A DNA stretch of 64,000 bases from positions 35,639,260-35,703,259 of the forward strand of contig NC_083576.1 in assembly GCF_027579695.1 (NCBI RefSeq), given 5' to 3'. Both the position numbers and the translations under genes were made by a program. How positions within the stretch are numbered: the first letter of the stretch is position 1; each line of letters begins with the position of its first letter. Below the pieces are notes generated by a model. That model saw nothing but the letters and a program-made list of their open reading frames with translations, did no database searches and was not told the origin of the DNA. The stretch is from Neoarius graeffei (Eukaryota > Chordata > Actinopteri > Siluriformes > Ariidae). Positions 1 to 10,228 of this stretch are shown here, piece by piece.

Positions 1-2
1 TT

Positions 3-2109
3 ATGTCACGTACACTGAACGAACTGTATGGCTTGTTGGGGATTAAGCCGATCCGCACCAGTGTGTATCACCCACAAACGGACGGTTTAGTAGAACGGTT
101 CAACCGCACCCTCAAAAATATTACTAAAAAATTCGTGAGTGAGGACGCACGTAATTGGGATAAGTGGCTCGAACCCTTGCTGTTCTCAGTGCGAGAGGTC
201 CCCCAAGCCTCCACGGGGTTCTCCCCATTCGAATTATTAAATGGGCGTAAGCCGCGCGGCATCCTAGATGTGCTGCGGGAAAATTGGGAGGAGGGACCTT
301 CACAAAGCAAAAACGAAATTCAGTACGTTATGGACCTGCGCGCAAAACTCCACACGCTCACCCACCTAACTCAGGAGAATTTGCGGCAGGCCCAGGAACG
401 GGAAGCCCGCCTGTACAACAAGGGTACGCGCCTTAAAGAGTTCACTCCGGGAGATAAAGTACTCGTACTGTTGCCCACGTTGAGCTCCAAATTGATCGCC
501 AAGTGGCAAGGACCCTTTGAGGTCACACGGCGAGTCGGGGACGTCGACTATGAGGTGAGGCGAACGGACAGGGGTGGGGCGCTACAGATTTACCACCTCA
601 ATCTGCTTAAACTCTGGAACGAGGAGGTCCCCGTGGCGTTGGTGTCGGTAGTTCCGGAGAAGGCGGAGCTGGGGCCGGAGGTTCAAAAAGGGACATTGGC
701 ATCACGTACCTCTCCGGTCCCCTGTGGAGACCACCTCTCCCCGACCCAACTCACGGAGGTCGCCCAGTTGAAGACCGAGTTTTCGGATGTGTTCTCACCC
801 CTGCCTGGTCGCACTAACCTCATAGAGCACCACATAGAGACGCCCCCGGGGGTGGTAGTGCGTAGCCGCCCTTACAGGCTACCCGAACACAAAAAAAAGG
901 TGGTTCGGGAAGAACTTCAGACCATGCTCGAAATGGGCATCGTCGAGGAGTCCCACAGTGACTGGAGCAGCCCAGTGGTCTTGGTACCCAAGGCCGACGG
1001 GTCGGTCCGGTTCTGTGTGGACTGACTGTAGAAAAGTCAACGTGGTGTCTAAATTCGACGCGTACCCAATGCCTCGTATTGATGAGCTGCTCGATCGACT
1101 AGGCACGGCTCACTTTTATTCGACACTGGATTTGACGAAGGGATATTGGCAGATCCCCTTGACTCCATTATCCCGGGAAAAAACGGCCTTTTCCACACCG
1201 TTCGGCTTGCACCAATTCGTCACACTTCCTTTTGGGCTGTTTGGGGAGCCTGCTACGTTTCAGCAGCTGATGGACAGGGTCCTCCACCCCCACGCCACCT
1301 ATGCGGCCGCATACTTGGATGATATAATCATTTATAGTAACGACTGGCAGCGGCACTTACAACACCTGAGGGCCGTCCTTAGGTCGCTGAGGCGAGCGGG
1401 TCTCACTGCCAACCCGAAGAAGTGTGCGACTGGGCGGGTGGAAGTACGGTATCTGTGCTTCCACTTGGGCAACGGGCAGGTGCGTCCCCAAATTAACAAG
1501 ACAGCAGCAATTGCGGCCTGCCCGAGGCCCAAGACCAAAAAGGGGGCGAGACAGTTCCTGGGGCTGGCTGGGTACTATCGTAGGTTTATACCTAATTATT
1601 CAGACGTCACCAGCCCGCTGACTGATCTCACTAAAAAGGGGGCACCAGATCCGGTCCAGTGGACGGAGCAGTGCCAGCGGGCTTTCTCTGAGGTAAAGGC
1701 TGCACTGTGTGGGGGGCCACTATTACACTCCCCTGACTTTTCTCTCCCTTTTGTGTTGCAGACTGACGCGTCGGACAGAGGGCTGGGGGCGGTGTTGCCC
1801 AGGAGGTGGAGGGGGAGGACCGCCCCATCCTGTACATCAGCAGGAAGCTGTCGGTGCGTGAGGGGCGCTACAGCACCATAGAAAAAGAATGTCTAGCGAT
1901 CAAGTGGGTGGTCCTCGCCCTCCGTTACTACCTGCTGGGGCGCCCTTTCACCCTCTGTTCGGACCACGCGCCCCTCCAGTGGCTCCACCGCATGAAAGAT
2001 GTCAACGCGCGGATCACCCGTTGGTATCTGGCACTCCAACCCTTCAATTTCAAGGTGGTCCACAGGCCCAGGGGCGCAGATGTTCGTGGCGGACTTCCTC
2101 TCCTGTCAA
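3..2109 (+). pseudogene. pol: Gmr1-like pol, copy A: integrase C-terminal half, RT, RNase H (broken)
   Basis: Positions 3-1022 encode the end of the integrase core, including the HPQTDGLVERFNRT segment with the catalytic Glu, then a GPF motif (KWQGPFEV) typical of Ty3/gypsy integrase C-termini. A linker leads into RT without a break at the A8 run (891-898). A 4-bp duplication near 1022-1029 puts stops after FCVD and shifts the frame. RT continues to about 1797 with the AYLDDIII catalytic box. RNase H begins at LQTDASDRGLGAVL. A 1-nt deletion near 1797 (GTTGCCCAGG, where copy C has GTTGTCCCAGG) shifts the frame again, and a 1-nt insertion near 2069 disrupts the last RNase H residues. No functional polyprotein is possible. 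No chromodomain is visible after the GPF motif. Confidence 0.92.
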
Positions 2110-2171
2110 GGGGGGGGGGGGGTCGGCTGCAGGCCGGACAGCCGCCCGGCCTGAGTCGGGTGGTGGGGGTA

Positions 2172-2472
2172 TGTGGCAGCGGGGGCATGGTCAAGCGCCG
2201 GTCTGTGACAGGAGGGCAGAGTCAGGGAAGGTGAGTGGCAGAATCACTACACCTGACGGCAATTAACCTGTGTTTGTGTGTCTTCCCAGTAACTGCGCCC
2301 TATTTAAGGAGGCAGAGGGAGAGCTTCCCCGGACGAGACTACAGTGTGTGTGTCTGTCTCTGATTGCTATTTGAATTGTCTACTGAAAAGTGCGGCAATA
2401 AAGCCTCCGTTGAACCCTGATCTCTGTCCTGCCGTCCTCTGTGCTCCACCCACCCATAGGGAACTTACTCCA
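2172..2472 (+). repeat. 3' LTR of Gmr1-like copy A
   Basis: It starts TGTGGCAGCG and ends ACTTACTCCA, where copy C ends ACTTACTACA. It carries a TATA-like CCTATTTAAGG and an AATAAA polyadenylation signal near 2398. It is 301 bp and belongs to the same LTR subfamily as copies B and C, but lacks a short purine-rich duplication that they have. Confidence 0.88.
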
Positions 2473-2754
2473 CTCACCAACAGTGACGTTTGAGGATTTT
2501 ATTGCCTCTCACTTTCCTCCTCACTGTACGTGGGAGCAAAATAAACTTGGGTCCTCTTCCAGGCAAGTCTGTAACAGTTCCAACTGGTGTCCACTTTATT
2601 ATTATTGTTATTATTATTATTGCCCTTACAGTAGAAATAGACATTTTCAAACAAGTAGCTTTTTTTTTTAAAGAATCATTCCTTAACTTATGAAGGTCAA
2701 CGTACTTCTTCCTAATTTGGTTTGTGTGTTCTCTTATCTTTCCCATGCTGGTGG
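2473..2754. other. Non-coding stretch without recognised features
   Basis: It holds a short TTA/ATT-rich simple repeat near 2597-2622. I see no gene. It lies in what would be an intron of spdl1 if that gene continues leftward. Confidence 0.4.
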
Positions 2755-3142
2755 ATGACTAAGAGAATTCGGCCTCTGTGTCACCTCATTTGTACCCCAG
2801 TTAATCAGGACATCATGAATTACCCGCTTGAAAATTCCTACACACCCCAATCAATTCAGAAATGTACAATTTAAATTGGAAAAATGCTTCGGTTACATTG
2901 CGTTCACTATAATTTCCAGGGGTCCCAATAATAGTGGCACATGCATTTTTGTTGAAAATAATTACTTCTTGATGAGGGAATTGTTTTTCTCTAAATAAAT
3001 GTATTTCAACTAAAAGGTTGAATTTTTTCTTTTTTTTTTTTAGTGAGAGATGATGCTTCTTCACCAAAAGGTAGCTTTTTTCTAACCCTTTTTTAACTAA
3101 TCTTTACAAGGGGTGCCAATAATCATGGAGAGCACCGTGTAT
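2755..3142. repeat. Tc1-like transposon remnant (terminal region)
   Basis: The stretch holds phrases typical of the long inverted repeats of fish Tc1 elements: GGTCCCAATAATAGTGGCAC near 2921 and GGGGTGCCAATAATCATGGA near 3111, about 190 bp apart, as in the internal and terminal direct repeats of IR/DR-type Tc1 elements. No transposase is present. The boundaries are approximate. Confidence 0.55.
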
Positions 3143-3631
3143 GCCAGTCAAAATATATGATCAGTATATGCTGACTCAAAACTCGCATACACGAGGGGAG
3201 ACTTGACGCGAGATTTGATCATAGCCTCCACTCATGTCCACATTGATAAATGTCAAGTTGTGTGTGTAAATGACCATACACACAGTTTTATATGATGTAC
3301 ATTCATTTTGTAAATGAGGGTCATTCTCTTGTTTTTCTTTTTCTGTACATTCTGGTCTGGTCCTTGCCACATTGACCCTGTTCATGTTTTGTGCAAGTAT
3401 AGTGGAAGACCTGGACACAGATGTCAATGTGTCCTGCACATTGGTGGAGAAAAATTGTGTCAACCTACAGGTCTGCAAATAAAGGTTCAAAATAGAAAAT
3501 TTAATAAAAAATCTTGCCTTCACTATTCTAGAAGACATATACAATTTAATTTTTAAATGCGTGGGTTTTTAAATTGTATTTGTAAACAAAAAATAATCTT
3601 TGTATTTGTATTTTATACTTAAAACGCTCAC
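3143..3631. other. Probable intron sequence, no recognised feature
   Basis: AT-rich sequence without a convincing reading frame. It follows the splice donor of the spdl1 exon on the minus strand, so it is probably the start of that intron. Confidence 0.45.
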
Positions 3632-3796
3632 CTCAATTAGAGTGGTCATCTCAATGCGCTGATCCTCCAACTTATTTTGCAGATCCATTTTGTCATCCAA
3701 GAGCTGAAGTCCATACTGTGCTGCCTTCTGAAGAGCTTCTTCTGCCTCTTCCACTTTCTGTTGCAATCTTTGAATCTCACTCTCTGTTAGTGACAT
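3632..3796 (-). CDS. spdl1: spdl1 (Spindly) first coding exon
   Basis: This 55-codon exon begins MSLTESEIQRLQQKVEEAEE and ends at GAG followed by a consensus donor GTGAGC in the intron. The segment KAAQYGLQLLDDKMDLQNKL strongly resembles the N-terminus of vertebrate Spindly, including its CC1 box (A-A-x-Y-G). In characterised dynein adaptors the CC1 box contacts dynein light intermediate chain. Spindly links dynein-dynactin to the RZZ complex at kinetochores and is predicted coiled coil here too. The human protein has a first segment of almost the same length before its first visible intron position. The start is the first ATG of this conserved block; the in-frame sequence upstream looks like non-coding leader. 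Later exons would lie left of the window, beyond copy A. No frame damage is visible, so a live host gene is likelier than a retrocopy. Confidence 0.75.
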
Positions 3797-5721
3797 TTTT
3801 TGCACATGTAACTTGAAACTGTAATGGATATTTTGTAAGACAGACTCCCTTGGCTGGTAAAGACAACTGAGACAAAAGAGAATATTTCTGTAACTCGTAA
3901 AGTAAGCAAGGTCAATGAAAGGGAGCTTTTGACTTCCACTGGTGGTTTGGTTTCTTGTAAATATAAATAGAAAATCCATATGGCAGTAGAAACACTTTAT
4001 TTACACAGGGTTTCCACATCTTCAAAATCAAATTTAAGAACTCTTCAAAGACTTTCCAGGCTCAATTCCCTGAAATTCAAGGACCAAACACAGCATAGTT
4101 TGAGACATGGATCAAGGTTAATTACTGTTATAATACAGCCAGTCTTTGTAAATTTCTTGTATACTCTGCGATTACTGTTTTACTGTATTTTTAAATTGTT
4201 GCTGGAACATTGGTTCACCCCAAAGTGAAATATGAACCAGTATCCCTTGTCTACTCGATTGCTTCTTCAACGGATTGGACACCATCACCATGCTGTCGAT
4301 GGAGCATGATCATATGACCACATCATGCAAACATAGTTGGTCGTCTCACCCTCCCATGATTGCTACACTTTCTGAACACTCAATTACCCCCTTAGTTTAT
4401 TTCAACACCACTACTCCACTGCCTTGTTGTTGCAGAACACACCACATAAATCACCACCTTTCTCACCAGTAATCAACCTCTTATGGTGCATGCTGTGCAC
4501 TACATCACCTCAATACAGCATCTCTATCAGTTAAACAGAAAAAGAAGAATCTGTATTTTTGATGGTATTGAAAATCATACCATCTGGATTTCTAAATACT
4601 TCCTGTAATACTTTGAAACCACCCACCCATACAGGGTGACGTAATTCCTGTTTCTGAACTGTTTTCTGCAGATCTCATATTGGTTTTGGTATTTATAACC
4701 ACACCCTTTAATCTGCCTTTCCATCAATAATTTGAATGACATGGAATATAGGAAACCCTTCGTATAGTCCAAGTTCATCAATTAGTCAAATGTGTCCTTT
4801 ACAATTAAACACTAATTGTATTAAGCTGTAAGTCATGTGGTTCTAAAGCCACAGCCATCTTTTATCATGGAAAAATGCAAACATTTAAATCTTAAACACA
4901 AGCCATAATGTTTACATCTAAGAAGAAATTTTAAATCTAAAAATATCATCTATAAATTACTTGAAAATGTCATAATTACATCAAATGTACAGAGACTTGT
5001 GTGTTCAAAATATAGGGATCTATTCATCCTCTAAGTCAATAATGCAAAACATACAGCGGATACAAAATGTTTACACTCCCCATCAAAGTCTCGCGGTTAC
5101 CAGAGGACTAGCCCCCCCCCCACTGTCAACCGCTAGCCCCATCAAAAGCCTGCCCAACTAACCCACCCACCTGCCCTGCTATCTCACCCTCTGTTCCTGT
5201 TAATGCCGCCAACGCACCTTCTCTGCAAGTCCGCCCCCCACACTCGCAGTGCTAGCTAGCCTGCCATGCTAGCAGCGCTAGTCAGCCCCACTAGTGCCGC
5301 TAGCCCGCCACACTAGCACTGCTAGTGCCAAGCACAACAGCAACAATAACTGACTATATAGCAGCAGTGTTGGAAATGAACACCCGCTACCCACGAAACG
5401 CGGGCAATTTTGCGAAGTGGCAGGTGAATCTGCTCAACCTACCAGCCACAGTGCTGGGTAAATAAAAGTAGCATATGCAAAGAAGTAATGCCGTTGTAAC
5501 GGCGGTATGTATGACATTCCACAATGCAGATTTAATTGCGAGTCTGCTTGTTCCACTCAGACACTTTAATGAGCACATGATCTTATCATTAAAGTGTCCA
5601 AATGAAACAAGAAGACTCAGATTCAATGTGGCAACTTGAGCGTAGAACACTAACGACCACCTGGCGGTTAAAGAGAATTACCTCGGGTCAAGCAGGCTAG
5701 GCTAGCGTTGCAGCAAACAAA
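3797..5721. other. Upstream region of spdl1; no further gene seen
   Basis: Possible splice acceptors precede the spdl1 ATG on the minus strand, for example ATTACAG about 30 bp upstream, so a 5'-UTR exon probably lies further right, but I cannot place it. Positions 5100-5335 are a degenerate low-complexity tract rich in GCTAGC and CACTAG words. Positions 5387-5470 resemble decayed repeat sequence also seen near 7390-7430. Confidence 0.4.
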
Positions 5722-6981
5722 TGGCCCTTTTCCACTACCCTTTTTCAGCTCACTTCAGCTCGCTTCAGCTCACTTCAGCCCGACACGGCTCGCGTTTCGA
5801 CTACCAAAAACCAGCACGACTCAGCTCGTTTCAGCCCTGCTTAGCCCCTAAAACTCGCACCGTTTTGGAGTGGGGCTGAAGCGAGCCAAACCGTGCCGAG
5901 TGAGGCTGGAGGCGTGAGCAGACACTCCCCTGTGCACTGATTGGTGAGGAGGAGTGTCCTCACATGCCCACACACGCCCCGCGAGCACGCTGGGATCTGT
6001 AAACACCGCAAACCCGGAAGAAGAATAATTATGAATTACGAGAATTTCTGAAGCCTTATGCGCCTCGCCTCATCTATACGCTCTTGCCAGTATCTGTCCG
6101 CGTTGTCGGTGACAACAAGCCACAGCACCAAGACCAGCAACACTAACGACTCCATGTCCTCCATGTTTATTGTTTACTATTCGGGTCGTGAGACTACCGC
6201 TTAAAAGATCACTGAATCAGTGACATACAGAGCATCGTGGACGAGTTCGCGGAGCGCAAGGCTCGTCGTATGCCCTTCAAATAATGCGCGCAGTAGGCTA
6301 TTGATGTTTTATTATGAGCCATGTACAGTATGTCGCCTAATGTTTTTTTGTTTGAGTTACATGTTCGTTTGAAGGACTTAATGTACAAAATAACATAGTT
6401 GCACCCCGTAGTGTTGAAATTGGTAAACACAGTGCATTCAGTGAGGTTTGCACCGCCCTCCTTTTATTTCTGACTCTTCCTGTCACCGTTGCAACCTCTG
6501 AGCGCTCATTCGTATGCCCTTCAAATAATGTGTGCAGTATAGGCTATTGATGTTTTATTATGAGCCATGTACAGTATCCTAATGTTTTTTGTTTCTGAGT
6601 TACATGTTCGTTTGAAGGACTTGATGTACTAAATAACATAGTTGCACCCGGTAGTGTTGAAATTGGTAAACACCGCAGTTGCGGACATTTTGTAGCCTAA
6701 AATGATGTTATGATAAGCTTTAATAAAATGCCCAGTCATTTGCCCCGCCCCCGGCCCGGCTCTGACTTGTTCCGCCACTGTCACTGATGTCACTGTTTGC
6801 GCTGCTTAACGACATCACGTGACGTCCACCCACTTTCGCTAACTCCACCCAATGTGTCCACCCACTTCCAGCCAGCACGGTTCAGCGCGGTTGTAGTCGA
6901 AATGCAACTTCAATAGCCCCGCTCAGCTCGACTCAGCTCGACTCAGCTCGACTCAGCCGCGTTTGTAGTGGAAAAGCGGCA
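5722..6981. mobile_element. Non-autonomous DNA transposon, Harbinger-like, CTTTTCCACTA ends
   Basis: The ends are inverted repeats: TGGCCCTTTTCCACTA on the left and TGCCGCTTTTCCACTA read inward on the right. Inside each end are tandem short repeats of CAGCTC(A/G)CTT type on the left and CAGCTCGACT type on the right. An antisense 42-codon stretch near 6030-6165 begins MEDMESLVLLVLVLWLVV and ends at a stop. I recall similar N-termini in fish Harbinger-type transposases, but this is unverified. The flanks share AAACAAA, so the TSD length is ambiguous. Confidence 0.6.
6267..6673 (+). repeat. Direct duplication (about 165 bp, two copies) inside the 5722-6981 element
   Basis: Positions 6267-6430 and 6511-6673 are near-identical, both running from CGTATGCCCTTCAAATAATG to GAAATTGGTAAACAC, separated by 80 bp. 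The second copy has small indels. Confidence 0.9.
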
Positions 6982-7813
6982 AAACAAACAAAAAAGTTAC
7001 ATCGTCAGGGTTAAGAGGGCTGAAGAGAAAACCTCCCAGGGGACACAGGCAAAAGGGAAAGGAAGGTCAAAAAATATTTGTTTAATAAGAAGTGGAGAAA
7101 AGCCAACAACAGAGAGTCCCGTGAATGATTCATGTTCTTTTTTTTAAATCTGCCCAACTCATCAAACACAATTTCCATTAGTTCACAGTTGCGTGTGTGC
7201 ACACATGAGAATGTCAGTATTTTCCTCAAGTTTAAATATTTAACTGATGAAATAAACTAGCCTCTTTACCTTAAATAATCATGTTTGAATATTGTAACTC
7301 TTAACGTATTTTTCACAATGCAGTTACACACTTTCAGTTAAACAAGAAAGTGGCTGTTAAAAAAAAAAAAAACCTGAGTGGCTGACGGATTTTGGAATCC
7401 ACCAGCCACAGTGGCAGGTGGATAAAACATTAAATTCCAACCGTGATACATAGTCTCTTTCTTCTTCGGATTAGTCAGACTACACTAGACTAGCTCTATT
7501 TTTTAAAAAACAGCGGTTAAAATTTTTATCTGGTCTTGTTGTCATGATAATGACGTAAGCAGTTCTTGGTGACAAGACCAGCAAAGAGTTGGTGCTGCTT
7601 TGGAACCAGTTTTCCTGGCTGAGAGCCAGTTCTCTGGCTGTCAAAACACGAAGAACTGGTTCAAGATTAGGCATCAAATCCAGCCCTGGAAAAACACTGA
7701 TAGAAAAGGGATCAGTGGTACTCCGTTTTCTCCAGTTGTTGAGGAGGGTGTTCAGAGTAAGCCACAGTACATCTAATATTTTGTCAATTCTTTTGTACCT
7801 CTCTCCTGACTGA
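6982..7813. other. Non-coding, repeat-derived
   Basis: Positions 7390-7430 repeat the CCACCAGCCACAGTGGCAGGTGG type of sequence seen near 5440. Positions 7580-7670 hold the words GGAACCAGTT and AGAACTGGTTC, suggesting a remnant of the GGAACC-rich MITE found whole at 11801. No gene is seen. Confidence 0.35.
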
Positions 7814-8512
7814 GGTGGGGTTTACATTAGACCGTATCAGCGGATCATCAGATTAACGTTTTTAAAAACGATTAGCGTGCACACAGCAACGCCAATACAC
7901 GGATACGCTAATCACATGACTAATTCGGCACGTAAGTTGAAATGTGTCAGTGCGGCTCATCGCTTCCTCCTGAGCGGCTGCGCTCCAAATCACTCCGCCC
8001 TGAACAGCAAGTGCCCTCTGGAGGGTGCGCACTCCGGCCCTGCGCAGCTCACAGAGCGCGCGAGTTAAGCGCACGAGCAGTGATTCAGGACTGAGCCTCT
8101 GTGCGCAAGTCACTTACCACTTGCAAGTGGAAGGATGGCAAGCCTAAAGACAATCATAACTACACAATGGGCAGTATTTGCATCAGTATTTGCAGTATTT
8201 TCATACTTTTATACTCTTTAATGAAAGGTGATACAAGGCGGAAGTCCGCGCCGTTTTTCAGCAGTCGCGTCACATGACCAACGCCAGCGAATCAGGAAGG
8301 TGGATGTCACAGTGACGTTGTCCAATGACGACGCCAGCTAGAGCTCAGCACAGCGTATCCGCGTATTCTCAATGTTTACACAGCACCGGACCAGACACGA
8401 TCTGGATTGAATACGTGGACCCTGGCGGATTCCCGTTTCCCGGCGTTTTAATGTAAACGGACAGTGCATCCGCGAAGAAAACGAGACAGATACAGTCTAA
8501 TGTAAACTTGGC
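7814..8512. mobile_element. MITE family 1, copy 1 (TTTACATTAGACCGTATC ends)
   Basis: The left end GGTGGGGTTTACATTAGACC is inverted relative to the right end AGTCTAATGTAAACTTGGC. The element is flanked by CTGA at 7810-7813 and 8513-8516, a 4-bp TSD. It is 699 bp and non-coding. A near-identical copy sits at 10939-11630, also with a 4-bp TSD. The superfamily is not determined. Confidence 0.82.
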
Positions 8513-8516
8513 CTGA

Positions 8517-10000
8517 TACCATTCAACAGTGAGATGTTGTACATGCTTCAGGATTCTCCAGAAAATCTGAAGCGGCCGGCTAAAAAAAAGTAGTAGGGGT
8601 TTTTGGAATTTGTGGCACACGAATCCTGGGGGGTCTGGGGGCATGCCCTACAAGAAAATTTTGAAATTTACATGCCTTCTGGTGCATTCTCAGCGAATAA
8701 ATTACAAACCATTTCCCTGTGAAATACTTGCAAAATATTTATGAAATTTCCCTCCAGATGTGTGTGTGCTTGGCTTTCTCAGTTACCTTCTGTTGTACGC
8801 TGCCTGGCTCTGTAACAGAACTACATGGTGAGCTTATGTGGAGCATGTGTAAATTACATTATTACATTACATGATAAAATATTTTGTGAAAACCAAGTGA
8901 AATTGTCTGCAACAACCAACTGTGTCTTTACCGTCGTCTGCTAATTCGTCTACTACAGCGTGGTCACGTAGTCCGGCTCAGCCAATCAGAGCATGAGAAT
9001 CAATCAACAAATATGGCATTGCTTCCAGTCATGCTAGACCCGAATCAAAGACAATTTCATGGTGGAACAATTGGATTTGCAGCAAATTATGGGCAGTGGA
9101 GACGATATAAATGGCTTAAACATTGAAAGGCAATTTTTTTTTTTTTCTGGGATCGAGTAGCCGGCACAGACCGTCTGTGTAAGTGGAGAAAACCACTGGT
9201 CACCGACGCTTGTGGACATCTCCGATGCTTTGTAAGCTCTATATGGTCCATGGCTTCAGCTGTCAGATGACACCAAGAAAATGTCAAGAAAACTCAAACA
9301 CATCTTTAGTTTGGGATTAATCAGAATCATTCACTACACTTACACGTGCAAAATATTCCGGTTTTTGCTCTTACTCCAAAAAAGCCAAAGTTCCTACTAA
9401 GCTGTTTACATAACTAATGAAAATGATTATTCCATTAATATTCCCATTTACAGGCAGCCATACATATTAGTTGATTTGTGTACAAAGCACAGATCTGACC
9501 ATAAACATGCAAGAGGCTACACGTCACAAAGTGCCATAAAAACACCAACTGAGAGACATTCCAAATGTGCTGCAAAAATGCTCCTAAAAACTGAATAATA
9601 TTGGAAGAATATGAGTATATACACACACACACGTCTTAATCAGAAAATATTTAATTCGGAATAAGGCCAAATTCGGCATACCAAATGGAATATGCTGTTT
9701 CCATGACCTGTATCAAATTTCGAATACGGTCATATTTGAAATAAGAGTGGAATATTAGTGTGCATGTAAACGTAATGATTGATCACTAAAATATGATTAC
9801 TTTTGAAGATAATCTTGAATGTAATTGTGAGCATAGTTATATGCCCTATTATTTTTAAAAAAAGTGTTTACACTTGTGCCGCCAACCATTTACTTTTTTT
9901 ATTTGAATTTTTACATTAAAGGTTGAAAATAAACTGATTGATTTCATTTTTCACATCACAAAAACCTGCAATTTGAACACGGGTGTTTAGACCTTATATA
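8517..10000. other. Non-coding region with probable decayed repeats
   Basis: No convincing gene. Positions 9330-9770 show AATATTCCGG-type and GGAATATT-type words in inverted arrangement (near 9350 and 9745) with GTTTACAT motifs, which suggests an old MITE, but I cannot define its ends. A T-run lies at 9136-9148. Confidence 0.35.
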
Positions 10001-10138
10001 AGGTGATAGCATTAACTTTTTCAATGTCACCTGTCAGTGGTTATCATGTTATGGTTTGTGTGTGTGTAAGCGCGCGCACACATACCATAACATGATGACC
10101 ACTGACAGGGGACATTGAAAAAGTTAATGCTGTCACCT
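10001..10138. repeat. Near-perfect hairpin, 55-nt arms
   Basis: Arm 10001-10055 pairs with 10084-10138 with only three mismatches. The 28-nt loop is a GT/GC-rich simple repeat. The arms contain CTGTCAGTGGTTATCATGTT, related to a terminal sequence I recall as common in fish mobile DNA; a cognate single arm lies near 15862-15890. Foldback transposon debris is the simplest reading. A microRNA-like transcript cannot be excluded from sequence alone. Confidence 0.85.
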
Positions 10139-10228
10139 TTCTGTTTCAGCCAGCATTAACTTTTTCAGCAGTTTGTGCTACAGTAGTTCTTCTGTGTGAT
10201 TGGACAATATGGGCTAGCCTTCATGCCC

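Larger units (their letters stand above)
1..2472 (+). mobile_element. Gmr1-like Ty3/gypsy LTR retrotransposon, copy A (3' part, cut by window start)
   Basis: The window opens inside the integrase of this element. Downstream come reverse transcriptase, RNase H, a 13-G polypurine tract (2110-2122) and one LTR (2172-2472). Integrase before reverse transcriptase is the diagnostic domain order of Gmr1-like elements. The copy is dead: its pol is broken at several places. The 5' LTR, gag and protease lie outside the window, so no target-site duplication can be checked. Its sequence is a patchwork of copy-C-like and copy-B-like segments. Confidence 0.93.

Noticed and set aside
958..1881. Apparent separate gene starting at 958 with RT motifs
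   Set aside because: The start is an artefact of the 4-bp duplication near 1022; it is the shifted continuation of copy A pol.
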